NCBI RefSeq assembly: GCF_007859865.1
Contig: NZ_SJPI01000001.1
Location: forward strand, 3,037,406-3,101,405
DNA: 64,000 bases
Origin: Rubripirellula amarantea
GTDB taxonomy: Bacteria > Planctomycetota > Planctomycetia > Pirellulales > Pirellulaceae
Direction: 5' to 3'
The position numbers and the translations under genes are program-made. The notes beneath the pieces are model-generated. The model was given only the letters and a program-made list of their open reading frames with translations, was not told the origin of the DNA and did no database searches. Positions 62,011-64,000 of the stretch are shown piece by piece; the stretch's first letter is position 1; the number at the start of each line of letters is the position of its first letter.

Positions 62011-63177
62011 ATGCACACAACACGACAACACGCCGAAAACTACCTTGCACTCGGATGGTCAGTCTTTCCATGCAAAGTCGCAACGAAGCGACCAGCGGTT
62101 CGATCCTGGAAGCCGTATCAATCGACACGTACCAACAGAGATAAACTTGCGAGATGGTTCGACGGTGCTGACCGAAATATCGCAATTGTCTGCGGTGATG
62201 TTTCCGACGACTTAATCGTGCGGGATTTCGATTCTAAGGGCCAATACGAGCAATGGTCGGCGAATCATCGCGACTTAGCAAAAACGCTTCCTACGGCTCG
62301 CACAGCGAATGGACACCACTGCTACGCTCGGATGTCTCCATGCCCAAGAGTGAGAGTCAACGGCGTTGGTGATGGGGAACTGAGAGGGAACGGTGCGTAT
62401 GTCATCGCACCACCAAGTGTGCATCCAAGTGGTGCAGTCTACGAATGGATTGTCCAACCATTCGCAAAGCTACCATTGGTCGAATTGAGCGACCTTGACC
62501 TGGTACACCTTGAAGGAAAGCTCTCCTATGGTGAGGTGTTACAGAGCCAACAGAGTCAACGTAGCCAACAGAGCAAACTAAGCCAACAGAAGCCAACCGA
62601 TGTCGTAGGCGAAGTGAGCGTTTTTCGCTCGCAAGTTTCCGACGCTATTGGTGCATCGGTGCCAACAACATCCGGTCAACGAAATCGGTGCTTGTTTGAC
62701 CTTGCACGAAGGATCAAGGGGATTTCCAGCGAACCAATGCTAACGGACGATCTGATTGCCATCTTCGATCACTGGTACGATTTGTCGGAATCAAGACTAG
62801 GCACGAAGGACTACGCCACGTCGCTCGACGACTTCCTAAGAGCGATTGAGAACGCACAGACACCGTACGGTGCGACTATGGAAGAACACTTCAATCAAGC
62901 AATTCGGGATGGCTGCCCGCCTTGGATATCGTCGACGAAATTCGATCCTAAATGCAAGGTTCTTGCTTCACTATGCCGAACTCTGCAACGCGCCAACGGC
63001 GAGGATCCTTTCTATCTATCGGCACACGTCGCTGGTGAACTGATTGGCGTTAAGCCGATGCAGTGCTGGCGTTGGCTTGATTTGTTCGTGCGACTGGAGC
63101 GGATTCACAAAGTTGAAACAGGAAACTTTACGCAACGAAAAGCAACGCGATTTCGATATGTCGCGAATGACCTTTGA
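62011..63177 (+). CDS. prim-pol type bifunctional primase/polymerase (element replication protein)
   Basis: 388 residues from the ATG at 62011 with AAGG six bases ahead; an in-frame TTG or ATG at 61948 would lie inside the terminator. The N-terminal part (about 1-165) matches bifunctional prim-pol N-terminal domains: LALGWSVFPCKVATKRPAV, VRDFDSKGQYEQW, and GNGAYVIAPPSVHPSG with YEW. This family makes primers in many plasmids and prophages. The C-terminal part (about 210-388) is a helical region, with a Ser-Gln repeat linker (QSQQSQRSQQSKLSQQ) between. A separate helicase is not seen. It probably initiates element replication. Confidence 0.85.
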   Translation: MHTTRQHAENYLALGWSVFPCKVATKRPAVRSWKPYQSTRTNRDKLARWFDGADRNIAIVCGDVSDDLIVRDFDSKGQYEQWSANHRDLAKTLPTARTANGHHCYARMSPCPRVRVNGVGDGELRGNGAYVIAPPSVHPSGAVYEWIVQPFAKLPLVELSDLDLVHLEGKLSYGEVLQSQQSQRSQQSKLSQQKPTDVVGEVSVFRSQVSDAIGASVPTTSGQRNRCLFDLARRIKGISSEPMLTDDLIAIFDHWYDLSESRLGTKDYATSLDDFLRAIENAQTPYGATMEEHFNQAIRDGCPPWISSTKFDPKCKVLASLCRTLQRANGEDPFYLSAHVAGELIGVKPMQCWRWLDLFVRLERIHKVETGNFTQRKATRFRYVANDL

Positions 63178-63315
63178 TCTCGGTCGATGAATCACGGTAT
63201 GATGTCGAAGCGACGGCTAGGAACGGCTTAATTACCCGCTCTGAAAAGTCGGCATCACCACTGATCTGCCGTCGCAATTCTATTTCAATGGTGAACGTGA
63301 AAAGGTGAAACACTG
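63178..63315. other. intergenic region before integrase
   Basis: About 140 bases. The AAAGGTGA ribosome site of the integrase is at its end; no hairpin or gene seen. Confidence 0.4.
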
Positions 63316-64000
63316 ATGGGAACGCTAATTAAAAAAGTCGTCACCCGGCCTATGCCGACCGATGCAAAGATTGTCACCCGCAACGGCAAGCAGATTGCCC
63401 AATGGAAAGACCGACGCGGCAAAAAACGAACCGCCGAAGTGACCACCGGCAAAAGCGGAACGCCACGAATCAGAACCGAAGCGGCAACGTGGACGGCGAA
63501 GTACCGCGACGGGGAAGGGGTCGTCCAAGAAGTCGCGACGGGATGCAAAGACAAGCAATCGGCGTTGGCGGTGTTGAATGATTTGACGACACGGGCCGAA
63601 CACGTCAAGTCAAAGATTAAGTCACCAGATCAAGACCGTATTGCCGATCACGCTGGCACACCGATCGCTGAACACATCGAAGCGTTCTTAGAATACCAAC
63701 GTCAAAAAGGGACGCACGTTGACCGGGTCAAGCACTACAAAACGAAGCTCTACGAAACCTCCGACGCTTGCCGGTTTCGCACGTTGTCAGACTTGTCGGT
63801 CGATCGGCTAGAAAAGTGGTTGTCCGAGCAACGTAAAGGCGACCGTAACCTTTCGGCATCGCTCTACAACGGCTACCGCGAAACTTGGATGGTGTTCGGC
63901 AATTGGTGCATAGGCAAACGGCAAAGCCGAAAGCAAACTCACTTTAACGGCGAAAAGCGTTTGATCGCTAACCCTTTCGATGGCATGACGCGGCTGAACG
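63316..64000 (+). CDS. site-specific tyrosine recombinase (integrase), N-terminal part
   Basis: 228 residues are visible before the window edge, ATG preceded by AAAGGTGA. An N-terminal basic domain (about 1-90, KKVVTRPMPTDAKIVTRNGK, rich in K and R) is followed by a core-binding, SAM-like region (about 115-228: IAEHIEAFLEYQRQKGTHVD, FRTLSDLSVDRLEKWLSEQ, ASLYNGYRETWMVFGNWC) typical of phage integrases. The catalytic domain is not visible, so the family assignment rests on these N-terminal features and on the position beside an att-bearing element. Confidence 0.88.
   Translation, partial: MGTLIKKVVTRPMPTDAKIVTRNGKQIAQWKDRRGKKRTAEVTTGKSGTPRIRTEAATWTAKYRDGEGVVQEVATGCKDKQSALAVLNDLTTRAEHVKSKIKSPDQDRIADHAGTPIAEHIEAFLEYQRQKGTHVDRVKHYKTKLYETSDACRFRTLSDLSVDRLEKWLSEQRKGDRNLSASLYNGYRETWMVFGNWCIGKRQSRKQTHFNGEKRLIANPFDGMTRLN

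Overview
The window looks like chromosome of a marine planctomycete of the Rhodopirellula / Pirellulaceae type. The support is a protein with the planctomycete LEDRRLLA N-terminal motif, a BBP7-type outer-membrane protein, a sulfatase, a TAT-exported Gfo/Idh/MocA oxidoreductase, many lipoproteins and exported proteins, and an exosortase/PEP-CTERM system. No rRNA or CRISPR array was seen. One complete tRNA (Asp-GTC) and the 3' part of a second (Val-GAC) are present. All functional calls come from reading the sequence and motifs; no database search was run.

Region 1 (1-20,885, all on the minus strand) is one long exopolysaccharide locus of the exosortase type. In transcription order it has exosortase, a Wzc-like chain-length/tyrosine kinase protein, a 1,594-residue TPR protein, EpsI, a sugar transferase fused to a polysaccharide deacetylase, two glycosyltransferases, a hexapeptide acetyltransferase, a second deacetylase, a carbamoyltransferase, an SGNH hydrolase, an acyltransferase-3 protein, a Wzx-type flippase, and the start of a family 2 glycosyltransferase cut by the window edge. 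Short overlaps at several junctions suggest one or a few transcripts. The products can be read as a pathway: start the lipid-linked sugar, extend it, decorate it (acetyl, carbamoyl, deacetylation), flip it, control its length.

Region 2 (21,500-27,473) lies divergent from and beside that locus. It holds a small protein with a C-terminal PEP-CTERM sorting signal (the evident exosortase substrate), a 1,425-residue SdrD-B surface protein, and an N-acyl amino acid synthase-like acyltransferase of the type found with exosortases.

Region 3 (27,881-58,088) is housekeeping and accessory chromosome: an FHA-like tail-anchored protein, small membrane proteins, tRNA-Asp with a good promoter, a lipoprotein plus ABC ATPase pair, an LRR lipoprotein, an oxidoreductase, a fatty acyl-AMP ligase with its own ACP domain, a zinc-ribbon/methyltransferase pair, a receiver-GGDEF protein, a thioesterase, BBP7, a phosphatase, a vWA protein, a sulfatase, cardiolipin synthase, a hydrolase/phosphoesterase/MFS run, and a peroxiredoxin-like protein. 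Several short tandem repeat arrays (13, 15, 15, 15 and 24 bp units and a GTT run) sit in and between these genes.

Region 4 (58,731 to the right edge) looks like an integrated element. Its left end is a 45-base copy of the 3' part of tRNA-Val(GAC), followed by a protein-like reading frame that lacks its own start. Inside are a degenerate helix-turn-helix gene, an unknown protein, an excisionase-like HTH protein, two small proteins, a prim-pol type replication protein, and a tyrosine-recombinase-type integrase that runs off the window. The intact tRNA-Val should lie just beyond 64,000.
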